Assembly (NCBI RefSeq): GCF_024763615.1
Contig: NC_077223.1
Location: 81,592,627-81,656,626, forward strand
Length of the DNA: 64,000 nucleotides
From: Phlebotomus papatasi
Taxonomy: Eukaryota > Arthropoda > Insecta > Diptera > Psychodidae
Reading direction: 5' to 3'
Each line of letters opens with the position of its first letter. Positions within the stretch are counted from its first letter, which is position 1. Position numbers and translations under genes: made by a program. The notes below the pieces were generated by a model. It saw nothing but the letters and a program-made list of their open reading frames with translations. It was not told the origin of the DNA and made no database searches. Shown piece by piece: positions 1-11,489 of the stretch.

Positions 1-467
1 ATTTCCAAGACACAAACCATTTTTTTCGGTGGGTTAATTTACAATGATTCATATAACGCATAACTACATTAAAAGTGAAAATATATTTATATCTACTCCA
101 GAAAAGTTATTAAAATTAATATTTTTGCTATTAAGGTTAAAATCTGTTTAAAATATTTCCTAAAAACAATTTTGATAATGTTGGTGTCTTGAGTAAATAC
201 ATTTTTAGAATGGAAATTTTTACCGTATTTTTTCCATATATTTTTCTGTGTAATTGTCTGCATATTGAACACAATTGGTATTTACGTCAATGATAGATAT
301 ATCTTATCAACATCAGTATCGATTGTGTCACAAATTGTCAAATTATTGCACTTCAAATAATCAATAGCATTTGAAAGTCTTGTGATTTTATGAACAATCT
401 CAATACATGAGAACAATTTAAGAGTTCTATTCACATTATGATCTTTTTTAAAGTAGTTTCTCATAAA
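1..467. other. AT-rich non-coding
   Basis: AT-rich DNA without a supportable gene or recognisable repeat other than homopolymer runs. Confidence 0.4.
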
Positions 468-826
468 CAATATAATAATAATAATAATAGTAATAATAAT
501 GCTGGCACAACATTCCATGAAAGAACAAGGCCTTCCCGTAAGGGGATTTCTAGACATGCATTATTATTTTTTCTTGTACGGAATGAGGTTGTCAGTCTCA
601 TGTCCATGGAATCAAGTGCAGTGAAGCTCACTGAATGCAATCCGATCACCTTTAATGCCAGAAAAATTCCTGGTGACCTAAAGGGAACTCGAACCCGGGA
701 CACTTGCATCATATAGCTAGTGCTCTAACACTTGACCCATTGAGTGTCCTGATATATGAGTAGCTCGCATGAATTTTATTCTTAAGTGTAAATGACTTAT
801 TACAGTTCCTTTCTTTGGAATTTTTC
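468..826 (-). mobile_element. tRNA-derived SINE, copy 1
   Basis: On the - strand it reads GGGTCAAGTGTTAGAGCACT (A-box/D-arm-like) and, further on, CCCGGGTTCGAGTTCCC (B box / T-arm of a tRNA). Then comes a unique body and an (ATT)n tail at 468-505. The same sequence occurs at 24108-24460 on the + strand. Homology begins about 85 bases upstream of the tRNA-like part, so the element has a leader or is composite. The tRNA fold lacks a matching acceptor stem, so this is not a tRNA gene. Confidence 0.8.
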
Positions 827-1267
827 GATCGGAAATTTCGTGTGTCAGCAGCAGTTCTGTCATATTTTTCGTAAGCAATTGCTCACACTGAATAAACAAT
901 CTAGTTTATTAATTGTTCTCCTTTATAATATTTTAAAAAGTGCTTCCTCATTAAATCCATGACATATTTTTCAATTGATTGCAATTTAGAACCCAAAATG
1001 GATAAATTGCAAAATCCGAAAACTTAGCCGAGACGCAAACCGAGTATCTTTTAATAATCAACGTTTTCTTATTTTTCGACGAGATGCGACAATTCTTTGA
1101 TTCGTTTCATTTAAAGTAACCTTTTTTGTCGTTTTTGTTCGAGAAAAACCTACAGGTTCAGAAAAATATTAAAAAAAATGTATTAGATTGTTTATTGCGT
1201 GTCTTAGCTAAACATGAATTTTTTCGGAAAGTTCTGTAATTCACTAAATTACTCGTTTTAAGACATA

Positions 1268-1370
1268 TAGGGTGAAAGGAACACCTATTGACACTTTAAG
1301 AATTCGTGTCAGGACCTGTTGACACCCTAGTCTGTATTGGAATACGAAATTTGAACACATGTCCTTATCG
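1268..1370 (+). mobile_element. Truncated copy of the GGGTGAAAGGAAC MITE
   Basis: Starts TAGGGTGAAAGGAACACC, then ATTGACACTTTAAGAAT and TGTTGACACCCTAGTC. This matches the left 90 bases of the complete element at 22337-22567. No right end was found. Confidence 0.65.
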
Positions 1371-1959
1371 GCAAACGGTGTTCATTCGAAGATAAACATC
1401 AATATTGAGTTTGGTTTACAAGTATCAAAAACATTAGCTTCAATTCTGAAACTAAGATCGTTTTACACAAAGTTGTAATACTCGTAATACTTCATTAATA
1501 TTTATTAAAAAAAAAAACGAAATATATTCGAAATAATTTTTAAATATCAAATTCTTGAAATGTGAGAGTTTTTCAATCAAATGTCAAGATTTGAATGCAG
1601 CAAAGTAAAATTTAATCGTTTATTGTAATCTTTTGCAACTTTGGTTTGTGTCTCAACTAACGGATTTTTCTAATATTTGAAAAATGTAATTTTTCAGCTC
1701 TAAGTTTTCTTTTAATCCTTAAATTGAGATAAAGGAATTTATCCTATTCTAATTATTATTTTGATTTAATTTTTGGTATAGACTTTCGAATAAAACTTCA
1801 AAAATGCACCATAGATGGGGTTGACGTTCAACCTAATTTTTCTCTTTATTACTAATTAAAGTTCACAAATTTTTAAATGCCATGTCTCTAGTATTATTCG
1901 ACCAAGAGGCTTTGCAAAATACTACTAAAATTCTATAGAGCATTCGCAGAAGCGGACAC

Positions 1960-1960
<1 letters not shown>

Positions 1961-2021
<61 letters not shown>

Positions 2022-2022
2022 T
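1961..2022. repeat. (TAA)n microsatellite, possibly a retroposon tail
   Basis: About 19 perfect AAT/TAA units, followed by TTTATTGATTGATGCCCAGG. Read on the - strand this is CATCAATCAATAAA directly followed by (ATT)n, the arrangement of a retroposon 3' end with its tail. No coding remnant lies next to it. Confidence 0.7.
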
Positions 2023-2209
2023 TATTGATTGATGCCCAGGTTACATAATATAACAAACAGGACTATACAACAGCTTTAAATATTTGTATTCGAACGTTAT
2101 CGATAAGGTTAAATTTATAGACCAATTGGGCAACATTTTAGAAGATATACAGCCTTATTTCATCAATAAATCATTTTTTGTCAGTTTATTGCGTTTATTG
2201 AAAAATTTC

Positions 2210-2545
2210 TGCATTTTGAGAGCTTACAGCTGGAGTTTTTTTCAAGAGAAAAGACATTTGAAAATTGTTTTCAAAAACTAAAGAAGGCATTTTTTACTTC
2301 TCGTTTCGTCCGTATGGTGGCTGAAGTATTATGTCAGAATTTCGCGCAATATATTTCAGTTTTTATATTGTTGTGATGACAATCTGTAAAGAAGCTTCCA
2401 ATATTTCTGTTTCATTCCTGAAAATTAAGTTTGAAAATTCGTAATTGAATCCGAATGTTTCGAACATCAACGACATTTTTTGTGCAGAAAGATTGTTTAC
2501 CTTGACGCTTTTGGAGAATCAATTTTCGGCTGTAATCATACCCGT
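2210..2545 (+). repeat. Dispersed repeat R, copy 1
   Basis: Contains TTACAGCTGGAGTTTTTTTC, a TCGTCCGTATGGTGGCTGAA block, CGAACATCAACGACATTTTT and TTTTCGGCTGTAATCATACCC. The same blocks in the same order occur at 14326-14550 plus 16624-16740, where an element has split them. The part with the ACGACATTTTT-like block also recurs at 3240-3370. Confidence 0.6.
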
Positions 2546-2650
2546 TCTTACCATTGTCGAGTGGAGTTTAAGAAATTCGAAGAACTGTTTAAAAATCCAA
2601 AACCAAGACAATTTCATTTCTTGATAATTCCGCAAAGTGACTGGAAGGGT

Positions 2651-2981
2651 CTCGGTCATAGTTTCGAAAACCAAAATACCAAACGCTAATATCCCGAAAG
2701 GACCAAAATACCGAAAAGGTGAAAATCCCGAATGGGTCGATATCTCGAATGGACAAAAATACCGTACGACAAAATTCTGAAAAGCCAAAATCTCGAAATC
2801 TTAAGAGTATCATAACTAGCTACTCACACGATTGCACCCATGCTTATTTTATTTAAAAGGAAATTTTCAGTGTTTTAGGAAAATATTCCACAACATAATC
2901 ATCCTTCGTTTCAGGGTTTTAACCATTTGATATTTTGGGTTTCGGGATTTTAGCTTTCGGGATTCCGAATTTCCTGACCGA
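2651..2981. mobile_element. CCCGAAAGCCAAAAT-family MITE, copy 1
   Basis: The ends carry several CCAAAATACCGAAA / TTTCGGGATTTTAGC units in inverted orientation, closing with CTGACCG. The core contains CTACTCACACGATTGCACCC, shared with copies at 22716-22906 and 52075-52338. It is the most diverged copy and has extra terminal units. Confidence 0.65.
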
Positions 2982-3413
2982 AGTATTTCATGTTCGAATT
3001 TCGAAAAGTTCGAGTGTTTAAATGTCGTCGGTTGCATTGAGCATTTCTTTTGTGTCAGCATTTTACGCAAGAGGTGACGTTTGTATCGTAGCTTGCACCA
3101 AATGCAGACACAAAACAAATACAGATACGACAACGATCGATGCAATTCACGAGACCTAAGCAACGCCACTTACTATTCTTGTTCCATTTTATTAAAACAC
3201 TTCATAATCACAGAACGAGTCTTTTGTTAGCTTTTTAGTGAAATTTAATACATTTTCGAAATTCGAAATTGGGTTTGAGTCTTTGAACATCAACAACATT
3301 TTTTGCAAATTACTTTTTAGTCAAGACACTTTTGGGGAATCAAATTTCGGAAGTGAATAGTGAGCCCATCCATTATGTCCATTACGTTCTCTAACTTTAG
3401 GACTTAATTGTAT

Positions 3414-3569
3414 TTAATCCTTTAAGGACGTTTGGGTCACCCGTGACCCAAAAATGAATTTTTTCCTTCGACATTTTAAAGGTGTATTTTGCTCTAAAAA
3501 GTAAAAAAAAAATGATTTTTTTTACCCTCGATTTTTGACCTTCTCCCCTTCTCGTCCTTAAAGGGTTAA
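3414..3569. mobile_element. TTAA-flanked MITE (piggyBac-like ends)
   Basis: TTAATCCTTTAAGGACG at the left and CGTCCTTAAAGGGTTAA at the right are inverted repeats bounded by TTAA, the piggyBac target. The interior has GGGTCACCCGTGACCC, a 16-base palindrome. A fragment of the same left end is at 35116-35160. Confidence 0.6.
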
Positions 3570-4334
3570 AAGCATTCCGAGTTAGTATCCGGAAACTTGA
3601 TGAAATTAAATTGGTTAAAATTTAAATCAATGCGTCTTAAAGAGCAATTTAATTGCAAGATATCTTCATATATGTGGCTATTGAATTCCCCATTATTGCT
3701 GGAAAATTAATCAAAAGGGGAACAATTTTAATTGCCGAAGGCAGGAACAATATTCTAAGTGATTGTTTCCAGGAGAAACATGTCTTTGAGTCGTCTCTCT
3801 TAACTGATAATTGCTGCTATTGACAATTAATTATGGATGAAAATGGAAGTGATGCAGAATGATAGATGACTTTACAATATGTGCTATTTAGATGTGAAAT
3901 AATGTTGTTTATTGAGCAAATTGCCTGAAAATTGAAACTTATCTTTTGTCCGCACACGCACACACATTTGCTTTCACCTTTTTATTTGGGCTAAAAGATT
4001 ATTCTTCTCCTCCACAAAAAAAAATAGAAGTTATCAGAAAAGTATTGCTTGAAAGGCTTGAGAGTGTGCCAAAAAAAAATTAATCCAGCATTTTGTGTTG
4101 AATTGTCTCTTCTCGCACTTGTCCTTGGCTTCTTCATCCATTTCTTCTTTTTTTTCTCAATTAATTTTTTGTTTTCTTGCTTCAAAGTAAAGGATTCTTA
4201 AATGTTGATAGTTTTATTTAACTTTGTTTCATATTTTTCTTGTGTTTGTGCCCCGTGGGAAATAAAAACGTTGGTTATTTTAAATGGAAAATGCACAAAA
4301 AATAAAATAAAATGACCGATAAAAGGGAGATAAT

Positions 4335-4525
4335 ATGAGTTTGAGCTCAGAGATGGGATTTATGGGTTCGGTGACTTCACTCAATGATCTCAATCGATCG
4401 GGTTCCATAAGTTCCAATCACAGCACCACCGGACGTCCAACAAGACCAGCTCCTGGCGTTCCTCGCAATCATCAACTTCACAGGAGAGGAGCAACCAGGA
4501 GGCATGCTCCAACTCCACCTTCCAG
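4335..4525 (+). CDS. Nedd4: Nedd4 exon (first in window), low-complexity linker or alternative start
   Basis: This stretch opens with ATG and reads MSLSSEMGFMGSV, then a Ser/Pro/Arg-rich segment (residues about 20-63) with no recognisable domain. It ends at a donor (TTCCAG|GTTCGT) after two bases of a codon. The next exon supplies one base (AG+A = Arg) and the frame then runs uninterrupted to the HECT stop, which is why this frame is chosen. An in-frame TAA lies at 4320-4322, so either translation starts at this ATG (a short isoform without a C2 domain) or a splice acceptor lies within 4323-4334; the only AG there (4328-4329) has no pyrimidine tract. Another frame is also open from 4388 to a stop near 4622 and is Ser/Gln-rich, so the frame is likely but not certain. 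The C2 domain normal for this family is not in the window. Confidence 0.55.
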
Positions 4526-5266
4526 GTTCGTTTGATGGCTTCTCTGTTGAAATCCCTGTCCCAGACTCTGTTTCTCCGTCTCTGCAACAGTTGCAGAGAT
4601 GCTCACTGTGTTAAGGGTTACTTGTGAAATTTGCCACTGAAATTACAGATCTTAATTCAGACTTTGCAAATTTTAACTTGGACAAATACAAAGTGCAAAG
4701 TGCGAAGTGCACAGTTTTCTATTATTGAAAATTTTAAAGATTCACTGCAATTTTGAAAAAATTAAAACCCTGCAAGAAACATAAACAGTATTTTTGAAAT
4801 TAAAAAAGAAATATTTAGAATACGAATAGACGTAGGCAAGTTTTAAATTTTGAAGTTTTAAAATGCAAAGTGCAAAGCTTTCTGTATTAACTTTCATAAT
4901 GAAAGGATCAATTTAGAAAGGGGATCCATTCCTTTCGATTTTAGAGTTCTCTTAGATAATATAACAGATGTCCGCTTCGTAATTCGGATGGATTTTTTGA
5001 ATTTGTTCAACGTCTCGAAAATATAATACAAGTTTTTTTGTAGAATTAAAATAAAAGTTTTAAAGAAGATTAAAAAGACATAATTACAGAATTCTATGCT
5101 ATTATTTTTCATTTATTAAACAAAAACATCACAGGATAATTCTTTTTTATTGCTGAACACACATACATACATGACCTCAAAATTATTTTAAATGTAACCG
5201 TCGTTAACTCGTCCGTCGAAGATCGTAAATTTAACTCGAGAACTTGGACAATACCCAGCGAGCACC

Positions 5267-5571
5267 GATGGGGAAACCGGAAATCGTAGGGAAATGGGAT
5301 CTCTCAAGGAAAACTCATCAACTTTTCTCAAAGCTTTCGGGTCAGGCTCCGAGCCTTCATCAGTGACTGGAACAAAAGAGAGAGAGCCATTCTTTATTCA
5401 TACTTTTCATAAATCTTTTTTCCCAACTTGAAAAGTATGAATAAAGAATGGCTCTCTCTCTTTTGTTCCAGTCACTGATGAAGGCTCGGAGCCTGACCCG
5501 AAAGCTTTGAGAAAAGTTGATGAGTTTTCCTTGAGAGATCCCATTTCCCGACGATTTCCGGTTTCCCCATC
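5267..5571. repeat. Near-perfect foldback, 143-base arms, 19-base loop
   Basis: 5267-5409 is the reverse complement of 5429-5571 with one mismatch seen (T/C near 5291) and a loop of TAAATCTTTTTTCCCAACT. The right arm carries CACTGATGAAGGCTC and CCCGAAAGC. The same CTGATGAAG...CGAAAGC core occurs at 53095-53140 and a variant in the foldback at 49074-49343. It lies inside the Nedd4 intron 4526-7357. Confidence 0.95.
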
Positions 5572-5595
5572 AATATCCTCATGTTGGTTTTTGTT

Positions 5596-6054
5596 TCACA
5601 AAAATACATTTCGTAAAATGGTTTGTAAATATTTGTGCATTCTTAAAGGGCACTTATGAAATGCTCGTAAATCTCATAACTCACAAACAAGTTCGTAAAT
5701 GTTTGTACTTCTTCACAAACTTTGTTCGCAATATTTTCACTTGACGAGCATTTTTTATTATTTTACAAACATTTGTTTGTAAAATTTCCTTAACGCTCAG
5801 AAAAATGTTTGTAAAGTTTTGTCATTTGTTTGTAAAGTTTTGCCACACAAACAAAAATATACTTACCGATGTTTGTAAAAGAACAAAAATGCTCGTCAAG
5901 TTATAATGTTACAAATAGTATTTGTAAAAACAGTACAAACTTTTACGAATTTTTTTGTGGATCGTTACGCGATTTATGATCATTTTGTAAGTATATAGTA
6001 GGACTTCACAAATATTTACAAACAATTTTACGAAATATTCTTTTCTGTGTGTGC
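5596..6054. mobile_element. Non-autonomous element with TTTGTAAA subrepeats
   Basis: TTTCGTAAAATGGTTTGTAA at the left matches the reverse complement of the right end (TTTACAAACAATTTTACGAA), giving a TIR of about 36 bases. The interior repeats ACAAACATTTGTTTGTAA-like motifs many times on both strands. The right tip, CTTTTCTGTGTG, resembles the tip of the 35233-37435 element. Confidence 0.6.
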
Positions 6055-6099
6055 AAATTTTCTTTTTAAAATGTTGTTTTATGATCAGAACGCTGTTTT

Positions 6100-6905
6100 T
6101 TGATGCAAAATGTCAAGGGTTAAATTTCCAGTCAATCCATTTTCAGTGATTTTTCACTGCTCGAACTCTACGGAGAGAGAAGTATATAAATCTCTCGATT
6201 TTTTCACCCCCCAAAATTTCCACCTTCCACCCCCCCGGAGACCACTTTTGTCAACAAATCTTCACGTTTCAGACGATTTCGGAGAAATGTCGTCAAGCTG
6301 TTTGTCCGTCTGTCTGTCTGTCCGTCTGTTCGTTCGGCTGTCAATCATCAGCTCTAGAGGCCAAACGGTTAGAGATAGAGGCTTGGGACCTTTGGGGGAC
6401 CCCCCCCCCTCGTAAGTCGACCCAATGATTTTTGGATTTTTTGGATATGTTTTAGAGATTATCCAGGCGGACTTTTCGTCCTTAGACCAAAATACCGTTA
6501 AATCATTCCTAATAACGGTTTTTCAAGGTCGAATGTCAAAAAGACACTAGAGAGCGTATTTATCAAGCGAATGGTGTCATGTTTGGGGTTGTTGGAAAGG
6601 TCTTGGAATTTCCGACGAAACTGAAGCGGTTCCAATCGGTTTTAAATCGGTAATGAACGGGTTTCTTAACCGATAAATGATTTTTATACGAAATTCAATT
6701 AAATTACTCCTGAGGTGTATTTTGGGAAATATTTTGCGTTATTTATAAGTCGGTTTAAATCGGTTATGAACCGGTTATTTACCGATAAGTAATTTTCTTC
6801 AATTATAATTTTTATTACTCTTCAAACTATTTGTAGAATCTATGTGATTTATGAATCGATTTAAATCGGTTGAGAACCGGTGAATGATAAATGATGCGAA
6901 AGAAT
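6100..6905 (+). repeat. CTGTCTGTCCGTC-family dispersed repeat, copy 1
   Basis: Contains CTTCACGTTTCAGACGATTT, CTGTCTGTCTGTCCGTCTG, GAGGCTTGGGACCTTTGGGG, a C run, and later repeated AATCGGTTNNGAACCGGT motifs. A reverse copy is at 25420-25880 with the same order of blocks. Diverged relatives lie at about 27530-27740, 30975-31370 and 38330-38415. Type unknown. Confidence 0.6.
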
Positions 6906-7357
6906 TTCGCAAAGCCTGTTTTTTATATTTCTTATAAAATATTGTAACTGTTTTTTGATTGAATTTCTTTTTATTAATTATTTCGATTTTTTTTAGATTT
7001 TTTCAGTTTTAAAAATGTACTTTTGGTTTATTTAACTTTTTAAAAATCACATAGGATTTTTTTTTTAAATTTGGTTATGGTTCTTGTAATAACTTTGCAA
7101 ATTTACTTTTCAAAATATTTCAAAATGCAAAGTCTTCATAATTTGAAATCGTAAAGCAAGAAATCAAAATTTCTGAACAAAATTATTTTTTTTGTTCATC
7201 CTGGTATTTTTGCACTTTACATTTAAATTACAAAGTGCAAAGTGGATTGTTTTTAAATCGAAAATCCATTTTTATTTAGATCTGTAATGGAGGTATGCAA
7301 ATTTTCTGAATAGCAACCCTTAGAGTTCGCCTTAACTGACATTTCCTCTAATGATAG

Positions 7358-7469
7358 ATTAGCCACTGTCCCTGTGGCCAACGAGGGGGAAAGCAGTGGG
7401 CCAAGTGACAGGGTATTGGCCAGGAATAGAAACTCAATGGAGAACAATGAGGAGCACAGTAACAGTGAG
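7358..7469 (+). CDS. Nedd4: Nedd4 exon 2 (acidic/Ser-Asn linker)
   Basis: Acceptor TGATAG| at 7356-7357 and donor GAG|GTGAGA at 7470. One base completes the split Arg codon, then the exon reads LATVPVANEGESSGPSDR and ends EEHSNSE, a hydrophilic linker. It ends in phase 0 and continues directly into NEDLDTSD of the next exon. Fly Nedd4 also has a poorly conserved linker before its last two WW domains, so low recognisability here is expected. The upstream sequence has a short pyrimidine tract (ATTTCCTCT). The exon is small (112 bases) and the preceding intron is 2832 bases. The call rests on phase compatibility on both sides and on composition, not on a domain. Confidence 0.7.
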
Positions 7470-7798
7470 GTGAGAAAATCGTGGTGTCGCGAATCTCAGT
7501 GGCAATCTCTAATTTTTCCAAGAGGAAAATTCTTCTGGGAAAAAATAAGCCAAGTCCTTGTCCTCCAAAATTCTATATTTTATTTGTGTTTTTTTTTCTT
7601 CAGTTTGTCTATTATTTCTTTTGTGTTAAATTGGGCAATTCTGCAGGTAGAAAAATGTCTGTTTTTTCGCTTGATTGAGAGCTTTTCTGAGATGCTGTAG
7701 TTACTTTTTGAAGAAAAGTGAAATGCAAAGTGTTTTTTGCAAAGTGAAGTTTTTGTTTGCAAAGTCCCAAACGGTTTTTTTGGGTTTTTATGTTTCAG

Positions 7799-8183
7799 AA
7801 TGAAGATCTTGACACATCGGACAGCGGAGCTGGAACTAATAATCAGGCACGTTCTTCGTCAACGCCTCAGTCGAGACAGAGTTCGACGGAGGACAACTCA
7901 GCCACATCTTCACCTGACACCACAGCATCGTCCAATCCGGACACCACGGGCCTTCCGCCTGGTTGGTCGATGCAAGTGGCGCCCAACGGAAGGATATTCT
8001 TCATCGATCACAACGAGAGGAAGACGTCGTGGGTGGATCCGCGCACTGGAAGGGCCAGTCCGATGCCCAATGCAGCTGGAAGGTCTCCGGCTAGTCGGAA
8101 ACCGGAAGATGATCTGGGACCACTGCCGGAAGGATGGGAGGAGAGGGTTCACTCCGACGGAAGGATCTTCTACATTGATCACA
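7799..8183 (+). CDS. Nedd4: Nedd4 exon 3: WW domain plus most of the next WW domain
   Basis: Acceptor TTTCAG| and donor CACA|GTAAGT are both strong. A Ser/Thr/Asn-rich linker (protein residues about 102-151, numbered from the ATG at 4335) leads into a WW domain: GLPPGWSMQVAPNGRIFFID with first Trp 157, second Trp 179 and Pro 182. After a 25-residue spacer comes GPLPEGWEERVHSDGRIFYI, the start of the next WW domain, whose second Trp is in the following exon. WW domains of Nedd4 proteins bind PPxY motifs and so choose substrates such as membrane proteins and adaptors. Codon use is clearly coding: GC-rich compared with the AT-rich introns on both sides. This stretch is recognisable at once as the tandem WW pair of insect Nedd4. 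Confidence 0.97.
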
Positions 8184-8639
8184 GTAAGTCAATTTTTTGA
8201 TTGTAAAAGCAGCTTTCCAGGTTTTTAATTCAGAGTTTTCGTAATTGAAAAAAACTTTTCAAATCTCTTAATTGAAAAGTTTGCAATTGATTTTTCAATT
8301 TGCAAAGTTCCAATTACATGTTTGAATTTGAAATCTCTAATTGAGAATTTTCATATTAATTTTCAGATTTTTAATTTGAAAAGTCTAAAATAAGCTTTTC
8401 AAAAAACGAAATTTTCCATTGAAAAGTCTTCAGATAATGTTCCAAATTAATTTTAAAGACTTTATTGTATTTGTAAAGTCAGTATAAATGAGGTTTTTTC
8501 CAAGCCTCATTTTGAAACTATTCAAAAGAATTTCGCAAATTCATTGTAAAGACTTAATATCAATTAAAAAGCTAAGTGAGTATAAAAAAATATCGATTTG
8601 AAACTTCTCAAAATACTTTTTAACTCTGTTTTTGAAAAT

Positions 8640-10140
8640 CAATAGGCTTTTGGAAAACTATTTGAAAAGTTTTCAACGTTTTGAAGTCTTCATTTCAATT
8701 GGAAAGCCTTCAATTCAAATGGAAAGCCTTCAAATGAGCTTTGAAAGCTTCAATTTAAAGTTATTCAAAATACTTCTAATCCCTTTTTTGAAAACTTCAA
8801 TAGGCTTTTCAAAAGCCTAATTCAAGAAGCATTCAAATAAATTTGCATCTTTTTTTTTTTGTGTAGCTTCTATTTCAATTAGAAAGCCTTCAAATGAGCT
8901 TTTAAAGCTTCAATTTAAAGTTATTCAAAATACTTCTCATCCCTTTTTTTTAAACTTCAATAGGCTTTTCAAAGGCCTAATTCAAAAAGCATTCAAATAA
9001 ATTCGCATCTTTTTTTTTGAAGCTTCTATTTTAATTATAAAGCCTTCAAAAAAGCGTAAAAGCTTTAATTTGAAATTATCCAAAATATTCACCCTCCTTT
9101 TTTTTTTAGAAAACATCAAAAGGCTTTTCAAAGGCTCAATTCGACAAGCCTTTAAATGATTTCGCGTCTTCATTTTGAAGCCTTCATTTTAATTATAAAG
9201 CTTTTAAATGAACTTTTGTAAGCTTTTTATAATAGTTCAAAGTACTCTACCTATATTTTTGAAAATTTCGAAAGGCTTTTCAAAGGTCTAATTCGAAAAG
9301 TCATTTAAAAAATTAAGCTTCTTCAATTTGAAGTCTTTATTTTATTTGAACAGCCTTCAGATGAGCCTTGAAAGCTTCAATTAGAAATTATTCAAAATAC
9401 TCTCTGTTTTAAAAACTTTAATGGGCTAGTCTAAGGCCTATTTCAAAAAGTCTACCTTCACATTTAAAGGCTTCAAACTTTAATTAGAAGGTCTTCAAAT
9501 GATCTTCGAAAGCTTTTTAAAATTACTTAAAAAACTCTCCATCTCTTTTTTGAAAACTTCTAAAGGTTTTTCAAAGGCCTAATTCGAAAAGCTTTTAAAT
9601 AATTTCGCATCTTTATTTTGAAGTCTTTATTTTAATTAGAAAGCCTTTAAATGAGCTTTAAAAGTTTATTTTTGAAGTCATTCAAAATTCTCTTCATCTC
9701 GTTTTTTTTTTAAATTTAAAAAGGCTTTTCATAGGACCTAATTCGAAAAGGCTACAAATGATTTCGCATCTTCATTTTGAAGCCTGCACTCTAATTATTT
9801 AGAAAGCCTTCAAATGAGCTTTGGAAACTACAATTTGAAATTATTCAAATACGCTCCAACCTCCATTTTTTTTTTTTTGAAAATTTCGAAGGGTTTTTCA
9901 AAAGGCCTAATTCGAAAAGCCTTCAAATAATTTCGCTTTTTTATTTTAAAGTCTTTATTTTAATTGGAAAGCCTTTAAATAAGATTTGAAAGCTTACTTT
10001 TGAAATCATTCAAAATACTCTTCATCTCTTTTTTTCTAATTTAAAAAGGCTTCTCAAGGACCTAATTCGAAAAGTTATCAAATCATTTCAATTGGAAGTC
10101 TTTCAATTAGTATTCAATTGTATATCTTGAAAAGCTTTCA
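8640..10140 (+). repeat. Satellite in Nedd4 intron, about 155 bp unit
   Basis: The block AGGCTTTTCAAAGGCCTAATTC (or a close variant) recurs about every 145-165 bases near 8808, 8962, 9124, 9272, 9423, 9565, 9722, 9890 and 10044. Each is followed by CAAATNATTTCGCATCTT and then AAGCCTTCAAATGAGCTTT. That gives nine to ten diverged units within intron 8184-10962. The flanking parts of the intron (8184-8640 and 10140-10962) are AT-rich with related TTTTCAAT words but no clear unit. Confidence 0.85.
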
Positions 10141-10962
10141 GTACACTCTCCTGAGATTCAATTGAAAAGGTTATTAAAGTTTTTTTTCAAATATTTTACA
10201 GGAAAATAAAAAAAAATTGTGTTTTTTTAAATTGGAAAAGTTTTCGAACATTTTTTAAATTTGTTATAGGAAATTTTTTTAAAACTCTTAATGAATCTTC
10301 AATTTGAAATTGTTTAATAATTTTAAATTATCAATTTGCTGTTTTTTATTTTTATTATTTTTGTAGTTTTTAAGTCATTTAATTTTCAGGTTTTTTAAAA
10401 CAAGTTTTAAATAATTCTATATAAGAAAAATCTTGAAACTAATTTTTAGGTAGATATTTTAGGAAGTCGTCGTAGTTCTGATCCTTAGTCTGAGGTCTTT
10501 AAATTGGTTTTAATATTAATTTTCAAATAATTTAAAAATATGAAAATGAAGATACTTAATTGAAAAGTTTTCAAAACATTAATTAATTTATTTTTTCACG
10601 TTTCATTTTGGAAAACATTTGAATTGAACTGATCAACTCTTTAGAAAATTTTTATAAAATATCAGATTTCAAAAATACTTTTTTAGAAATATCAAAATTA
10701 CTTTGATTTAGGGTTTTCTTAATTAATAATTTCGAAATATCGTTTTGATAAATGACTATTTGATAAAGTGTGACGTGTCTGTAGGTGGCTTAATAATAGC
10801 TTATCACTTCATAATAAAAGTACCTCTGGAATTTCAATGACTTTCTTCCCAAAATGACTCACAATTTCGCAATCTAATCGTACATCGAATATTGCTAAAC
10901 TTAATACTATTTTTTTTATTTTGTAAATGAGTCACATTTCTATTTTATTTTTGCTCGTTCAG

Positions 10963-11439
10963 ACACAAGAATAACTCAGTGGGAAGATCCACGATTGTCC
11001 AATCCAAATATTGCCGGACAGGCTGTTCCCTATTCGAGGGACTATAAACAAAAGTATGAATACTTCAAGAGTCAGCTGAGAAAGCCAACAAGTGTTCCCA
11101 ACAAATTTGAGATTAAAGTCCGACGAGGGTCTATCTTTGAGGATTCGTATCGCGTGCTCAATTCCGTCACCAAAACCGATCTGCTCAAGACGAAGCTCTG
11201 GGTGGAGTTTGAGGGGGAGGTTGGATTGGACTATGGCGGACTGGCAAGAGAATGGTTCTTCTTGCTGTCCAAAGAGATGTTCAATCCTTACTACGGACTC
11301 TTCGAATACTCTGCCATGGACAACTATACGCTGCAAATTAATCCCTTCAGTGGACTCTGCAATGAAGAACATCTCAATTACTTCAAATTCATTGGACGAG
11401 TGGCTGGAATGGCTGTCTACCATGGGAAGTTATTGGATG
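10963..11439 (+). CDS. Nedd4: Nedd4 exon 4: end of WW domain and N lobe of HECT
   Basis: Acceptor GTTCAG| and donor GATG|GTAAGT. The first two bases complete an Asn codon, giving DHNTRITQWEDPR, the end of the WW domain (second Trp 236, Pro 239). The family-typical link LSNPNIAGQAVPYSRDYKQK follows, then the HECT N lobe: KFEIKVRRGSIFEDSYR, LWVEFEGEVGLDYGGLAREW, FNPYYGLFEYSAMDNYTLQI and GRVAGMAVYHGKLLD. These are hallmark Nedd4-family HECT blocks that form the E2-binding lobe and the surface leading to it. No stop, frameshift or missing key residue is seen. The exon ends with one base of an Ala codon (G|CT) completed by the next exon. The intron before it is 2779 bases and mostly satellite. Confidence 0.98.
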
Positions 11440-11489
11440 GTAAGTTTTTTATGCATTATAAAATTTTGTTAAAATGTGGGAATAATTGA

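Noticed and set aside
5470..5530. A functional hammerhead ribozyme
   Set aside because: The CTGATGA...GAAA core is there, but I could not form a proper stem I or an NUH cleavage site (G follows the putative stem III). Kept only as a hypothesis in the findings.
7737..8228. A 163-codon frame overlapping the WW exon
   Set aside because: It is a shadow of the Nedd4 WW frame; the true frame has both WW domains and matching splice phases.
10959..11423. A 154-codon frame on the - strand
   Set aside because: Antisense shadow of the HECT exon.
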